From the NCBI GenBank assembly GCA_002493635.1, contig DKZL01000022.1, forward strand, positions 1 to 64,000: DNA of 64,000 nucleotides, in the 5' to 3' direction. The DNA is from Ruminococcaceae bacterium UBA7075 (GTDB lineage: Bacteria; Bacillota; Clostridia; Oscillospirales; Acutalibacteraceae). Numbering within the stretch: position 1 is the first letter of the stretch; every line of letters starts with the position of its first letter. The notes beneath the pieces are model-generated. The model worked only from the letters and a program-made list of their open reading frames with translations, did no database searches and was not told the origin of the DNA. Positions 35,345 through 43,854 of this stretch are shown piece after piece. The translations under genes and the position numbers were made by a program.

Positions 35345-36330
35345 TACTTGTTCACAATGTCTGAGCCATCCTCAGGAATAACAGCTTTGATTGCCTCAAT
35401 TGCAACCTCAATCATCTTGTCATCGGGATTTTTAGTTGTGATACGCTGAGCCCACAAGCCCGGTGCAGCAATGATGCGTGTAAAAAGATTGTCGTGCTTG
35501 CCGCAAATCTTTATCAGCTCATAACCAACACCACAGGAAATAGGAAGAAGTAAAATTTTAAAAACCGGTCTTAAAAATCCTATACCGAACGGCGCAACAG
35601 GTACAAAAAGACCTACTGCAATACCGACAATAAGCATAAGCACCATAAAGCTTGTGCCGCAGCGAGGATGAAAACGAGTCTGTTTTCTGACATTTTCAAC
35701 AGTAAGCTCTTCATCGTTTTCATAACAGAATATCGTTTTATGCTCGGCACCGTGATACATAAATACACGCTTCATCTCAGTCATCTGTGAACAGACAACA
35801 ATATAAAGCAGGAACAATACTATTTTGAGCACGCCCTCAAAAACTGATTTCCAGAATACGGCAAGCTCGCCCTCACCCTTAAAGGCAGGTACAAAATTTG
35901 CACTAAGATCAAACAAGAATGACGGTACAAAGAAGAACAGTCCTACTGCAAGCGCAACACCGAGTATTGAAGCAAATACCATAAGCACCTTTATGAGCTT
36001 GTCACCGAATTTCTCATCAAGCCACTTTTCAAATTTTGACGGCTCTTCTTCTTCGATTTCACCGGCTTCAATAGCTTTGTCGGCAGACAGCATAAGGGAT
36101 TTGTAGGAAAGACGCATTGAATCTATAAGTCCTGCGATACCTCTTATAAACGGAATTCGGAATATCTTAAAGCGGGAAGAAAGCGTTTTTACTTCAATGT
36201 CCTCGCTGTAAATTTCATTTTCACCGGTCCGCACGCAAACCGTTGTGCGCTTGGGACCTCTCATCATAATTCCCTCAATCAGGGCACTGCCACCTATTGA
36301 GGTGATTTTTTTAGTTATATTCTTAGCCAT
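35344..36330 (-). CDS. DUF1385 (YqhQ-like) membrane protein
   Basis: A 328-residue protein of the conserved but poorly understood YqhQ/DUF1385 family. It starts with a beta-rich N-terminal part containing IGGSALIEGIMMRGP, the family signature, then about five hydrophobic segments with YHGAEHKTIFCYE and RFHPRCGTSFM (conserved His, Glu, Cys residues that could bind metal) between them. Upstream of prmC in a translationally coupled pair. Confidence 0.9.
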   Translation of the reverse strand: MAKNITKKITSIGGSALIEGIMMRGPKRTTVCVRTGENEIYSEDIEVKTLSSRFKIFRIPFIRGIAGLIDSMRLSYKSLMLSADKAIEAGEIEEEEPSKFEKWLDEKFGDKLIKVLMVFASILGVALAVGLFFFVPSFLFDLSANFVPAFKGEGELAVFWKSVFEGVLKIVLFLLYIVVCSQMTEMKRVFMYHGAEHKTIFCYENDEELTVENVRKQTRFHPRCGTSFMVLMLIVGIAVGLFVPVAPFGIGFLRPVFKILLLPISCGVGYELIKICGKHDNLFTRIIAAPGLWAQRITTKNPDDKMIEVAIEAIKAVIPEDGSDIVNK

Positions 36331-36352
36331 CGGAAAACCCTTTCTGTGAAAG

Positions 36353-37819
36353 TTACAATTTGATGCTTTCAGGCATAGCGGTTTCTTCGCCCTCTTTGTA
36401 AATAGGGAAGGTGAGCGTTACGGTTGTGCCCACTCCTTCTCCGCTTTCAATTTCAAGTGAACCGTTGTGCAGATTCATAATTTCATCCGCAACGGCAAGA
36501 CCTATGCCCGAACCGCCCACAGTCTGATTTGCCTTATAGAACTTTTCTTTAACCTTCGGCAAATCCTCGGCAGAAATACCGCATCCTGTGTCGGTTATTA
36601 CTATTTTAATTATATCCGGCTCATCCTTTGAATAGATTACCTGAGCCGCAACCACGCCGTTTTTAGGCGTATATTTTAATGCATTGTCAAGAACATTTAT
36701 AAAAACCTGTTTAAGCCTGTTTCTGTCACCGTAAACAACAGGGAACACTGTTTCAGGTTCATCATACAAAAGATGCTTGCCCTCTTTTACTGCACGCTCC
36801 TTGAGCATATAAACTGTTTCGTCAAACTCCGCAAGAATATCAAGCTTTTCATTCATCAGAATCATTCTTCCGCTCTGTATTCGGCTGAAGTCAAGAAGCT
36901 CCTCAACAATGCTTGTAAGACGCGAGCTTTCCTTTATAATAACACCCATACCCTTGTCAAAAGTGCGTCTGTCAAGCTTTCCCTTGTCGGAAAGCTGCAT
37001 TGTTTCTGCCCAGCCTTTTATTGCTGTCAGCGGTGTTCTCAATTCGTGAGAAACACGGGAAATAAAGTCATTTTTCGTCTGCTCGGTTGTTTCCAGATCC
37101 TTTGCCATATCGCTTATCGCATCGCAAAGATCACCTATTTCGTCATCATATTTGTGCTCAATTTTTTTAGAAGCAGAAAAGTCTCCGTGTGCTATGCGGT
37201 CGGCAATTACCGAAAGATTGCGTATTGGTTTTATAATTGAGCTAAGGAACATTACGCCCGATATGATTACAAGCACCATAATAATAATTCCGATTGCAAT
37301 AATAATTGCAGATATAATCATAATCCGGCTGTTTACAGGATCCATTGAAACCATATAACGTATTGCTCCGACCACTGTATCGTCTGCATTTTTTATTATG
37401 CGGGTCTGGCTCATTGCGTTTTCACCCGAGTCAAGCTTGCCGTTCCAGAATGCAACGCCCTCATCGTTTGTTTTTGCTTCTTCAAAATCAGGAATACTGC
37501 TTTTTTCAGACGGAACAAAACCTGTGGTAGTCATAATAATTCGCCCCGAGGAATTTATTACCATAACTTCCATTTTTTCCTTATCCTCGAAATTTTCCAC
37601 ATAATCCCTTGCAGATGTGTTAAAAGCAGACGATGTGTCGCTTCTGTATCCCGAAAATACGAGTGAAAGCTCACTGCTTGTATTGTTCAGACTTTGTTCA
37701 ACACTGCTTTGAAAAAGATATGTAACAACAAAAATAAGACTGACAACAATCAGAATGATAATAGTCAGCGTAACGCTAAGCGTATTAAGCATCCATCTTT
37801 TGCTAATGCCCTTAAACAT
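36353..37819 (-). CDS. Sensor histidine kinase
   Basis: Membrane receptor kinase of the PhoR/ResE-like class. TM1 at residues ~12-36, an extracytoplasmic domain of about 130 residues, TM2 at ~170-196, HAMP (SSIIKPIRNLSVIADRIAHGD), HisKA with DFISRVSHELRTPLTAIKGW (phospho-His ~260), then HATPase with N-box DNALKYTP, G1 DTGCGI and G2 GSGIGLAVADEI. 488 residues. It follows its response regulator by 41 nt. The signal is unknown. Confidence 0.95.
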   Translation of the reverse strand: MFKGISKRWMLNTLSVTLTIIILIVVSLIFVVTYLFQSSVEQSLNNTSSELSLVFSGYRSDTSSAFNTSARDYVENFEDKEKMEVMVINSSGRIIMTTTGFVPSEKSSIPDFEEAKTNDEGVAFWNGKLDSGENAMSQTRIIKNADDTVVGAIRYMVSMDPVNSRIMIISAIIIAIGIIIMVLVIISGVMFLSSIIKPIRNLSVIADRIAHGDFSASKKIEHKYDDEIGDLCDAISDMAKDLETTEQTKNDFISRVSHELRTPLTAIKGWAETMQLSDKGKLDRRTFDKGMGVIIKESSRLTSIVEELLDFSRIQSGRMILMNEKLDILAEFDETVYMLKERAVKEGKHLLYDEPETVFPVVYGDRNRLKQVFINVLDNALKYTPKNGVVAAQVIYSKDEPDIIKIVITDTGCGISAEDLPKVKEKFYKANQTVGGSGIGLAVADEIMNLHNGSLEIESGEGVGTTVTLTFPIYKEGEETAMPESIKL

Positions 37820-37860
37820 CTGCTGTTGTCCTCCTTATTTTATAGCTTTATGATTTTTAA

Positions 37861-38568
37861 TCAGTTTCCGGCGTCCCAACGGTAGCCAAGACCCCAGACA
37901 GTAATTATATGCTTTGGATTGGACGGCTCGTCCTCAACCTTCATTCTAAGTCTGCGGATATTTACATCAACAATCTTATCTTCGCCTACATATGCGTCGC
38001 CCCAGACATGGCGGAGAATATCAATTCTGTCAAGCGGTTCACCGGGATTTGAAAAGAAATACTCCATAATCTGAAATTCAACCTGTGTAAGCTCAATCAT
38101 TGCCCCATCCTTTAAAAGTGCACGGTTTCTGAGGTTAAGAACAAAATTTCCGGATTTAAGCTCTTCTTTAAAGTTATTTTCATTTTTCTGCTGAGCAATA
38201 GCAACTCGTCTGTAAAGCGAGTCAACACGAGCAAGAAGTTCACTCGGAGAGAACGGCTTTGCAACATAGTCGTCTGCACCAAGCATAAGACCTGTTACCT
38301 TGTCCATTTCCTGAGTTTTTGCAGACAGCATAATAATGCCGATACTGCCGTTTTTATTTCTTAATTCCTTGCAAACCTGAAAGCCGTCAATGCCGGGCAT
38401 CATAACATCAAGAATTGCAACATCAAAATCTCCGTCGTGCTCTTCGTATTTTTGAAGTGCCATTTCACCGCAGTCAGCTTCAACAACATCATATCCCGCA
38501 CGGGTAAGATTGATTACGACAAAGTCACGAATAGCAGATTCGTCCTCACAAACAAGAATCTTTTTCAT
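37861..38568 (-). CDS. OmpR/PhoB-type response regulator
   Basis: A receiver domain with acidic pocket (CEDES), phosphoacceptor Asp in VAILDVMMPGIDGF (~residue 54), switch Ser/Thr LSAKT and Lys in DYVAKPFSPSELLARV, followed by a winged-helix DNA-binding domain (residues ~135-232; YVGEDKIVDVNIRRLRMKVE). 235 residues, normal. GGAGG lies 9 nt before the ATG. It opens a run regulator-kinase-yqhQ-prmC. Its partner kinase is the next gene. Confidence 0.95.
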   Translation of the reverse strand: MKKILVCEDESAIRDFVVINLTRAGYDVVEADCGEMALQKYEEHDGDFDVAILDVMMPGIDGFQVCKELRNKNGSIGIIMLSAKTQEMDKVTGLMLGADDYVAKPFSPSELLARVDSLYRRVAIAQQKNENNFKEELKSGNFVLNLRNRALLKDGAMIELTQVEFQIMEYFFSNPGEPLDRIDILRHVWGDAYVGEDKIVDVNIRRLRMKVEDEPSNPKHIITVWGLGYRWDAGN

Positions 38569-38612
38569 TTCAAAACCTCCGTTTAAGTTGTATAAAATAT
38601 CTGTAATTTTGT

Positions 38613-38670
38613 ATTCTGAGCTTATATCTCAGAAAGACACGATTAAATCGTTTGCACATATTGTACAAAC
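38613..38670. promoter_or_regulatory. Dyads in the response-regulator promoter region
   Basis: The 133-nt spacer before the regulator gene holds a short hairpin TCTGAG...CTCAGA (38613-38631) and an imperfect palindrome GTTTG-C-ACA-TAT-TGT-A-CAAAC (38650-38670; eight of ten pairs match). The palindrome could be an operator; which protein binds it cannot be told from the sequence. Confidence 0.4.
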
Positions 38671-38701
38671 AGTTTTCAGCGTAATTTATTCCTTGAATTT
38701 C

Positions 38702-40042
38702 TTATACAGCAGAGTCAGCAAGCGCTGAAAATGCTGTTTTAATATCATCATCACCCAAATTATATTTATTGTCAGCATTTTCCTTTTTAAATGCAAATGC
38801 GTATTTTTCATTCTTTGAAATCAAAACATAGTCATCAATTCCCTTGCCGATGTCCCAATCGGCAACCTCAAAAGCCTTTATTTCAAACAGCTTTTGTCCA
38901 AGTGAATTTTTGCTCCATTCATAAAACTCAATAATATTTTTGTCTTCTCCATACAAAGCAGTAACCTCATTATCCTGCCAGATTTCAGGCAGAGTAAAAG
39001 AAAAATCGAGGTCATAATCGACTATCATACTCAGCTTAATCTGAGTTGACTCATTTTCCTCGTCAAAGCTGTACCAGTCAACTCTGTTCGTTTTGCACTC
39101 TTCCTCTGTATTCGCAGGGGAGAGCATTTTGCTTGCCGCAGGAATTTCCAGCGTTGAGTCATTGTCTATGTCTGTAGAAATTACGTTAAGACTGCGCTGA
39201 GTAAAGTTTTGCTTCTTTTCCTTGAAAAGCGGATTTCTAAGAAGCGACATCTCTGTGTTGTAATATATGATTTGAGTGTTAAGCTGTTCATCAGCAAATG
39301 CACCGTCCACAACCAACGCATTTACATTCCCAAACTTCGTCACAACTACATTTCTGTAACGTACAACATTAGGATCCATAGCCACTGTAGCTTTTGAATA
39401 CAGCGTGTTTTTTTCGCTGTCATAATCAATCATTGAGGCTGCCGCCTCATTCTCGGTATTAAACAATAGCAATGTTATAACTTCATCATCGCCGTCAGAG
39501 TTAAAGTCACCGCAATAGAAGCTTGAATACAGCTCTCCCGATGTAATCTCAGAGGTTGTACCGTCAGAATATGAATAACATGACAGCTTACTTACATTTG
39601 GTGTGAACGTACTGAATCCCACCAGAATTTCAAGATTATTGTCGCCGTTAATATCAGCAAAGTCAACGCTGTCAACATCGCTCGCTTCTATCGTATAGTC
39701 GTTTGCGAGCTGCCACTGGCCGTCGCCCTCATACATTATAAGCATATGAATCTTTGTGGTTTCATCGTTTTCCCTGCAAAAAGCAATAGCCTCGTTTTTT
39801 TTGTCGGCATTCAAATCAGCCATTGTAATTGCACTGCGGTTATTGCCGTTTTTCGGATATTTTAATATATATTTATTGTGTGTAGAATCAGCAATAAGCT
39901 GTTCGATGGCAGCCTCGCTGCCCATAGCCATAGGAGGGCGAAGCATACTTTCACCGCCAAGGTCGGTAATATTGCAGCCGCCGAGAAATAACACGGAAAG
40001 TACAGCAGAAAATCCGCCTGCCAATGCTCGTTTCAGCGTCAA
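38702..40042 (-). CDS. Putative lipoprotein with FG-GAP/VCBS-like repeats
   Basis: A 446-residue exported protein with a lipobox (LSVLFLGGC, cleavage before Cys23). The mature part has several short repeats of the form D-x-[ND]-x-D-x-x-x-E-[IA] (ADLNADKKNEAIAF, ADINGDNNLEILVG, GDFNSDGDDEVITL, TDIDNDSTLEIPAA), each preceded by hydrophobic strands; this is the calcium-loop pattern of FG-GAP/VCBS beta-propellers. No enzymatic motif. It lies between trmB and the two-component genes; a role in sensing is only a guess from position. Confidence 0.8.
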   Translation of the reverse strand: MTLKRALAGGFSAVLSVLFLGGCNITDLGGESMLRPPMAMGSEAAIEQLIADSTHNKYILKYPKNGNNRSAITMADLNADKKNEAIAFCRENDETTKIHMLIMYEGDGQWQLANDYTIEASDVDSVDFADINGDNNLEILVGFSTFTPNVSKLSCYSYSDGTTSEITSGELYSSFYCGDFNSDGDDEVITLLLFNTENEAAASMIDYDSEKNTLYSKATVAMDPNVVRYRNVVVTKFGNVNALVVDGAFADEQLNTQIIYYNTEMSLLRNPLFKEKKQNFTQRSLNVISTDIDNDSTLEIPAASKMLSPANTEEECKTNRVDWYSFDEENESTQIKLSMIVDYDLDFSFTLPEIWQDNEVTALYGEDKNIIEFYEWSKNSLGQKLFEIKAFEVADWDIGKGIDDYVLISKNEKYAFAFKKENADNKYNLGDDDIKTAFSALADSAV

Positions 40043-40072
40043 ACCTTTCGCCTCCTGTTCTTATGCTCAAAA

Positions 40073-40741
40073 CTATGCTTTCTGCCTTGCAATCAGATAT
40101 TTAATCTTAATTCCTTCGGAAGAAAACATTTTTTCATGCTCAGTTTCAATATTATCGGGCAAATTTTCTGCGTGAAGGTCACGGGTAATATATATAATCT
40201 CGTAGCCGCTCTGCTCAAAATACTCAATGCTTTCCTCAAACAATTCGCTGTCATCCGTTTTAAAACGAATTTCGCTTTCGGGTTTGAGAAAGCTTTTGTA
40301 CATCTCAAGCTTTTTGTAATATGTAAGACGGCGTTTCTTATGCTTTGCCCTCGGCCACGGATTGCAGAAATTAATAAAAAGCCTGTCGATTTTATCATCC
40401 GAAGTGATGATTGTATCAAGCTTTTCGACATTATAATTTACGAGCAGCAGGTTTGTAATATCATCCTGATTCTTGCCTGCTTCTTCAAATAATTTTACAA
40501 TATTTCGTCTGCCAACGCCTAACATATCAATCTTAATATCAAGCGCAATAATATTTTTATCGGGATTATCAAGTGCAAGCTGACCTGCAAAGCCGCCCTT
40601 GCCGCAGCCTATTTCGAGATACAGCGGCTGTTCAGTTTTAAAAGCCTTGCTCCAATTTCCTACATACTCCTCGGGATTTTTCACAAAGAAGTCACAGACT
40701 GCAAGCTCAGGCTCTGCCCATTTCTTTTTGCGTATTCTCAT
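40073..40741 (-). CDS. trmB: tRNA (guanine-N7-)-methyltransferase
   Basis: Methylates G46 of tRNA. SAM-binding EIGCGKGGFAG (~residue 43), ALDIKIDMLG, and NFCNPWPRAKHKKRRLT, the family's 'PWPKKRHxKRRL' signature, then the C-terminal TD-x-x-x-L region (RFKTDDSELFEES). 222 residues. 30 nt before the lipoprotein gene. Confidence 0.95.
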   Translation of the reverse strand: MRIRKKKWAEPELAVCDFFVKNPEEYVGNWSKAFKTEQPLYLEIGCGKGGFAGQLALDNPDKNIIALDIKIDMLGVGRRNIVKLFEEAGKNQDDITNLLLVNYNVEKLDTIITSDDKIDRLFINFCNPWPRAKHKKRRLTYYKKLEMYKSFLKPESEIRFKTDDSELFEESIEYFEQSGYEIIYITRDLHAENLPDNIETEHEKMFSSEGIKIKYLIARQKA

Positions 40742-40861
40742 AATACCTCGTCAAAGTCATTCAGTACAGAATGATACAATAATAATATGGTTATTAACTA
40801 TATCATTATATCAAATTATTACAAATTATGCAACGAATAATTTGCATATTAGCAAGTGAAA

Positions 40862-41620
40862 TTAAACATATTTAATAAAATCGCTGTATGATTTCGATTT
40901 TGTAAAAATAATATTAGAAAATCTGTCCGAAAGTCGTTTTATCAGAGGTAAAATTACAATATCTTCACTTTTGAAGTGACCTGCGTCAATAATATTTAAA
41001 TTCAAAGAATTTGCCGCATTAATTTCATGGTGCTTAATTTCACCTGTCACAAGAACATCAGCTCCGAGCTTTGCAGCTTCAAATACATTTGAACCTCCTG
41101 CACCCGATGAAACTGCAACAGTCTTTACGTTTGGTTTTAAATCTGTATAGCGAAGTCCGCTGCAATTCAGTGCTGCTTTCACATTCTGCGCAAAGTTTTT
41201 CATTTCAACAGCAGTATCAAGTGAACCGATAAAAAGGCACTCGCCAATATCTGCAAGCTTAACATTATGTACCCCTATCACATTTGCAAGTGCAACATTA
41301 ACTCCAAATTCTGTACCGAGGTCAAGGTTAGTGTGCATACAAAGTGCAGAAACTCCCTTGTTTGCAAGCAGATATGAAGGGTCGTGAGTTCCCATATGCT
41401 TTATGGGATTGAATATGACAGGGTGGTGGCTTATTATAAGCTCACATCCCAGTTCTTCTGCCTCAAGCACTACGTCTTTTGTAATATCGAGCGACAAAAG
41501 CACTTTTTTGACGGTATTATCCCTGTCACCCACAAGCAAACCCGAATTATCAAAATCCATTTGCGTTGTAAGGGGGGCGAAAGTTTCAAAATATTCCATT
41601 ATATCGCTAATCTTTGTCAT
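40862..41620 (-). CDS. Nif3-like dinuclear metal-centre protein
   Basis: Member of the Nif3/YqfO (GTP cyclohydrolase I type 2-like) family; true function uncertain. Metal-binding motifs LIISHHPVIF (HH, ~residue 66), MHTNLD and DAGHFKSED are present. At 252 residues it is the short form without the CutA-like insert found in Bacillus YqfO. The start is the ATG at 41620, with GAGG 7 nt upstream inside the trmK 3' end. Confidence 0.92.
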   Translation of the reverse strand: MTKISDIMEYFETFAPLTTQMDFDNSGLLVGDRDNTVKKVLLSLDITKDVVLEAEELGCELIISHHPVIFNPIKHMGTHDPSYLLANKGVSALCMHTNLDLGTEFGVNVALANVIGVHNVKLADIGECLFIGSLDTAVEMKNFAQNVKAALNCSGLRYTDLKPNVKTVAVSSGAGGSNVFEAAKLGADVLVTGEIKHHEINAANSLNLNIIDAGHFKSEDIVILPLIKRLSDRFSNIIFTKSKSYSDFIKYV

Positions 41621-41621
41621 A

Positions 41622-42299
41622 CTATACCTCGTTTTCGCCGCACATATTTTTAAGCTTTTCCGCAAGCGCAGCAAAGCTCACATCTCCCTTTGCCTTTTTT
41701 AACAACCTGTTAATATGGTTGTTGACAAACTGAAGATGTGTTTTGTTGGTCTGCGGAGAAAGCTCTCCTATGTAATAATAGCTTTCATCTCTCTCACAAA
41801 TTTCTCCGCAATATGAAACAAGCAGAACGGTGTAGCATTTGTTTGCTGCCACACAGCAGTCCTGCTTCAAAATTTCATATCCGTTTTCACACAGCCATTT
41901 TATCAGTTCTTCGCTTTTAGTCATCGGCTGAAGAATAAAATGCTTTGAACTGTCCTTTGCAAAGCTGCAATCCGAAATAATTCTTGCAATAAGCTCGCCG
42001 CCCATTCCGGCAATAACAATATCGTCAGCTTCATCTGCGTCGATTTGTTCAAGTCCGTTTGAAAGCCTTGGAATAACAGTATCGCAAAGACCTGCCTCAC
42101 TGATAGTCTTTGCACCACGTTTAAGCGGTTCGGGATTAATATCGGCGGCAACAGCAGAAACACATCTGCCAATACGGCACAGCCACACGGGCAAATAAGC
42201 GTGGTCTGTGCCGATGTCTGCTAATTTTGAATTACTGCGCACAAAATCAGCGCAAAGCCTTAAACGGTTGTCAAGATTAAACTCTGAACTGATTCCCAT
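41622..42299 (-). CDS. trmK: tRNA (adenine22-N1)-methyltransferase
   Basis: TrmK/YqfN SAM enzyme methylating A22 of tRNA. The Rossmann core shows LADIGTDHAYLPVWL (~residue 25), ADINPEPLKRG and DDIVIAGMGGELI; a C-terminal coiled segment follows. 225 residues. trmK and the Nif3-like gene are adjacent in most Firmicutes, which supports both calls. Confidence 0.93.
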   Translation of the reverse strand: MGISSEFNLDNRLRLCADFVRSNSKLADIGTDHAYLPVWLCRIGRCVSAVAADINPEPLKRGAKTISEAGLCDTVIPRLSNGLEQIDADEADDIVIAGMGGELIARIISDCSFAKDSSKHFILQPMTKSEELIKWLCENGYEILKQDCCVAANKCYTVLLVSYCGEICERDESYYYIGELSPQTNKTHLQFVNNHINRLLKKAKGDVSFAALAEKLKNMCGENEV

Positions 42300-42496
42300 T
42301 ACTCAGCAATCGCTTTGTTAAGTGATTCAACAAGAGCATCAACGTCTGCACCGTGAACCTGACAAGCCTCTTCGATAGTTTCTCCACGTGAAGCAGGACA
42401 GCCGAGGCAATGCATACCAATGCCGAAAAAGATGTCTGCAACATTCGGATGATTATCGAGAACATCACCTATGATTGAATTTTTCGTAATTTCCAT
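42299..42496 (-). CDS. DUF1858 domain protein
   Basis: A 65-residue helical protein with MHCLGCPASRGETIEEACQVHG, the CxxC pair of the DUF1858/hybrid-cluster-associated family. Family members may use the cysteines for redox or sulfur/metal chemistry, but no role is proven to my knowledge. Its stop overlaps the trmK ATG by one base, so it is the first gene of a three-gene unit. Confidence 0.88.
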   Translation of the reverse strand: MEITKNSIIGDVLDNHPNVADIFFGIGMHCLGCPASRGETIEEACQVHGADVDALVESLNKAIAE

Positions 42497-42586
42497 TTTA
42501 AAATCCTCCGTTTTTTATTTTAATGTAAGTATATCATATTTATACACATTTTGTCGATACCCATTAATCTAATTTCACAAAAGCAA

Positions 42587-42609
42587 AGGGTATGCACTTA
42601 GCATACCCT
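42587..42609 (-). terminator. Terminator of lysC
   Basis: Perfect 9-bp stem AGGGTATGC/GCATACCCT with a 5-nt loop; T-rich tail TTGCTTTTG on the minus strand, 16 nt past the lysC stop. Confidence 0.8.
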
Positions 42610-42624
42610 GAAACTTAAAATATA

Positions 42625-43830
42625 TCAGTCAAAGAACTTTGCATGGATAGCGCTTACAGCCTTGTCAGCGTCAGCAGCATCAATAAGAACAGAAACCTTG
42701 ATTTCACTTGTGCTGATCATCTGGATGTTAATCTGTGCGTCATAAAGAGCCTCAAACATCTTTGCAGCAACACCTGCATGGCTTTCCATGCCTGCACCTA
42801 CGATTGAAACCTTTGCAACTGTGTCATCATAGAGAACTTCGTTTGCACCGATTGTTTCAACATAAGCCTTAAGACACTCAACAGCTTCGTCAACTCTATC
42901 CTTAGCTATAGTAAATGTAATATCCTTTTTGCCGTCGTGACCGATTGACTGAAGAATGATGTCAACATTAATGTCTTTTGCTGAAAGCTTTGTAAAAAGC
43001 TTGAATGCAAGACCCGGAACATTAGGAATACCTGTAACTGAAATTCTTGCAACATCTGTATCTTTAGCAACACTGCTGATTAACATTTTTTCCATTTTAG
43101 ATTTCTCCTTTACAATAGTACCGGAAGCCTTCTTAAGACTTGAAAGCACCTCGAGTTCAATATTATATTTTTTAGCCATTTCAACTGAACGGTTGTTAAG
43201 CACCTGTGCACCGAGTGTAGCAAGCTCAAGCATTTCATCATAAGAAATCTCGCTGAGCTTCATAGCGTTCTTTACCTTTCTCGGGTCAGCCGTATAAACG
43301 CCCTCAACATCAGTGAAAATCTGGCATAAGTCGGCGTGCATTGCAGCAGCAATAGCTACGGCGCTTGTATCTGAACCGCCTCTGCCAAGTGTAGTAATAT
43401 CGCCGTATTTTGAAAGGCCCTGAAAGCCTGCAACAATTACAATGTTTTTCTTGTCAATCTCACGCTTGATTCTTGAAGCGTCAACTCTTTTGATTCTTGC
43501 GCTTGTATGTGCAGAAGATGTTTCAAAGCCTGCCTGCCAGCCAAGAAGAGAAACAGCGTGGTAGCCGAGCTTTTCAATAGCCATTGCAAGAAGTGAAATT
43601 GAAATCTGCTCGCCTGCGGCAAGAAGCATATCCTTTTCTCTTTTTGAAGCCTTTGGATTAATTTCGTTTGCCTTGTCAATAAGGTCGTCAGTTGTGTCAC
43701 CCTGTGCAGAAACAACAACTACAACGTCATTGCCCTTTGCATAAGTGTCAGTTACGATAGACGCAACATTCATAACTCTTTCGGCGTCAGCAACAGAAGA
43801 ACCGCCGAATTTCTGAACTATCAAACTCAT
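42625..43830 (-). CDS. lysC: Aspartate kinase
   Basis: First enzyme of the aspartate family pathway (lysine, threonine, methionine). Kinase signature VQKFGGSSVAD at residues 4-14, GRGGSDTSAVAIAAAM near 155, and two C-terminal ACT domains from ~260 that bind the allosteric amino acid. 401 residues, a lysC (aspartokinase II-like) type. Inside the gene an ATG at 43095 is preceded by GGAG, the same position as the internal start that makes the beta subunit in Bacillus lysC. Downstream of hom by 24 nt. Confidence 0.96.
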   Translation of the reverse strand: MSLIVQKFGGSSVADAERVMNVASIVTDTYAKGNDVVVVVSAQGDTTDDLIDKANEINPKASKREKDMLLAAGEQISISLLAMAIEKLGYHAVSLLGWQAGFETSSAHTSARIKRVDASRIKREIDKKNIVIVAGFQGLSKYGDITTLGRGGSDTSAVAIAAAMHADLCQIFTDVEGVYTADPRKVKNAMKLSEISYDEMLELATLGAQVLNNRSVEMAKKYNIELEVLSSLKKASGTIVKEKSKMEKMLISSVAKDTDVARISVTGIPNVPGLAFKLFTKLSAKDINVDIILQSIGHDGKKDITFTIAKDRVDEAVECLKAYVETIGANEVLYDDTVAKVSIVGAGMESHAGVAAKMFEALYDAQINIQMISTSEIKVSVLIDAADADKAVSAIHAKFFD

Positions 43831-43854
43831 GTGTTATATACTCCCTCTATAAAA

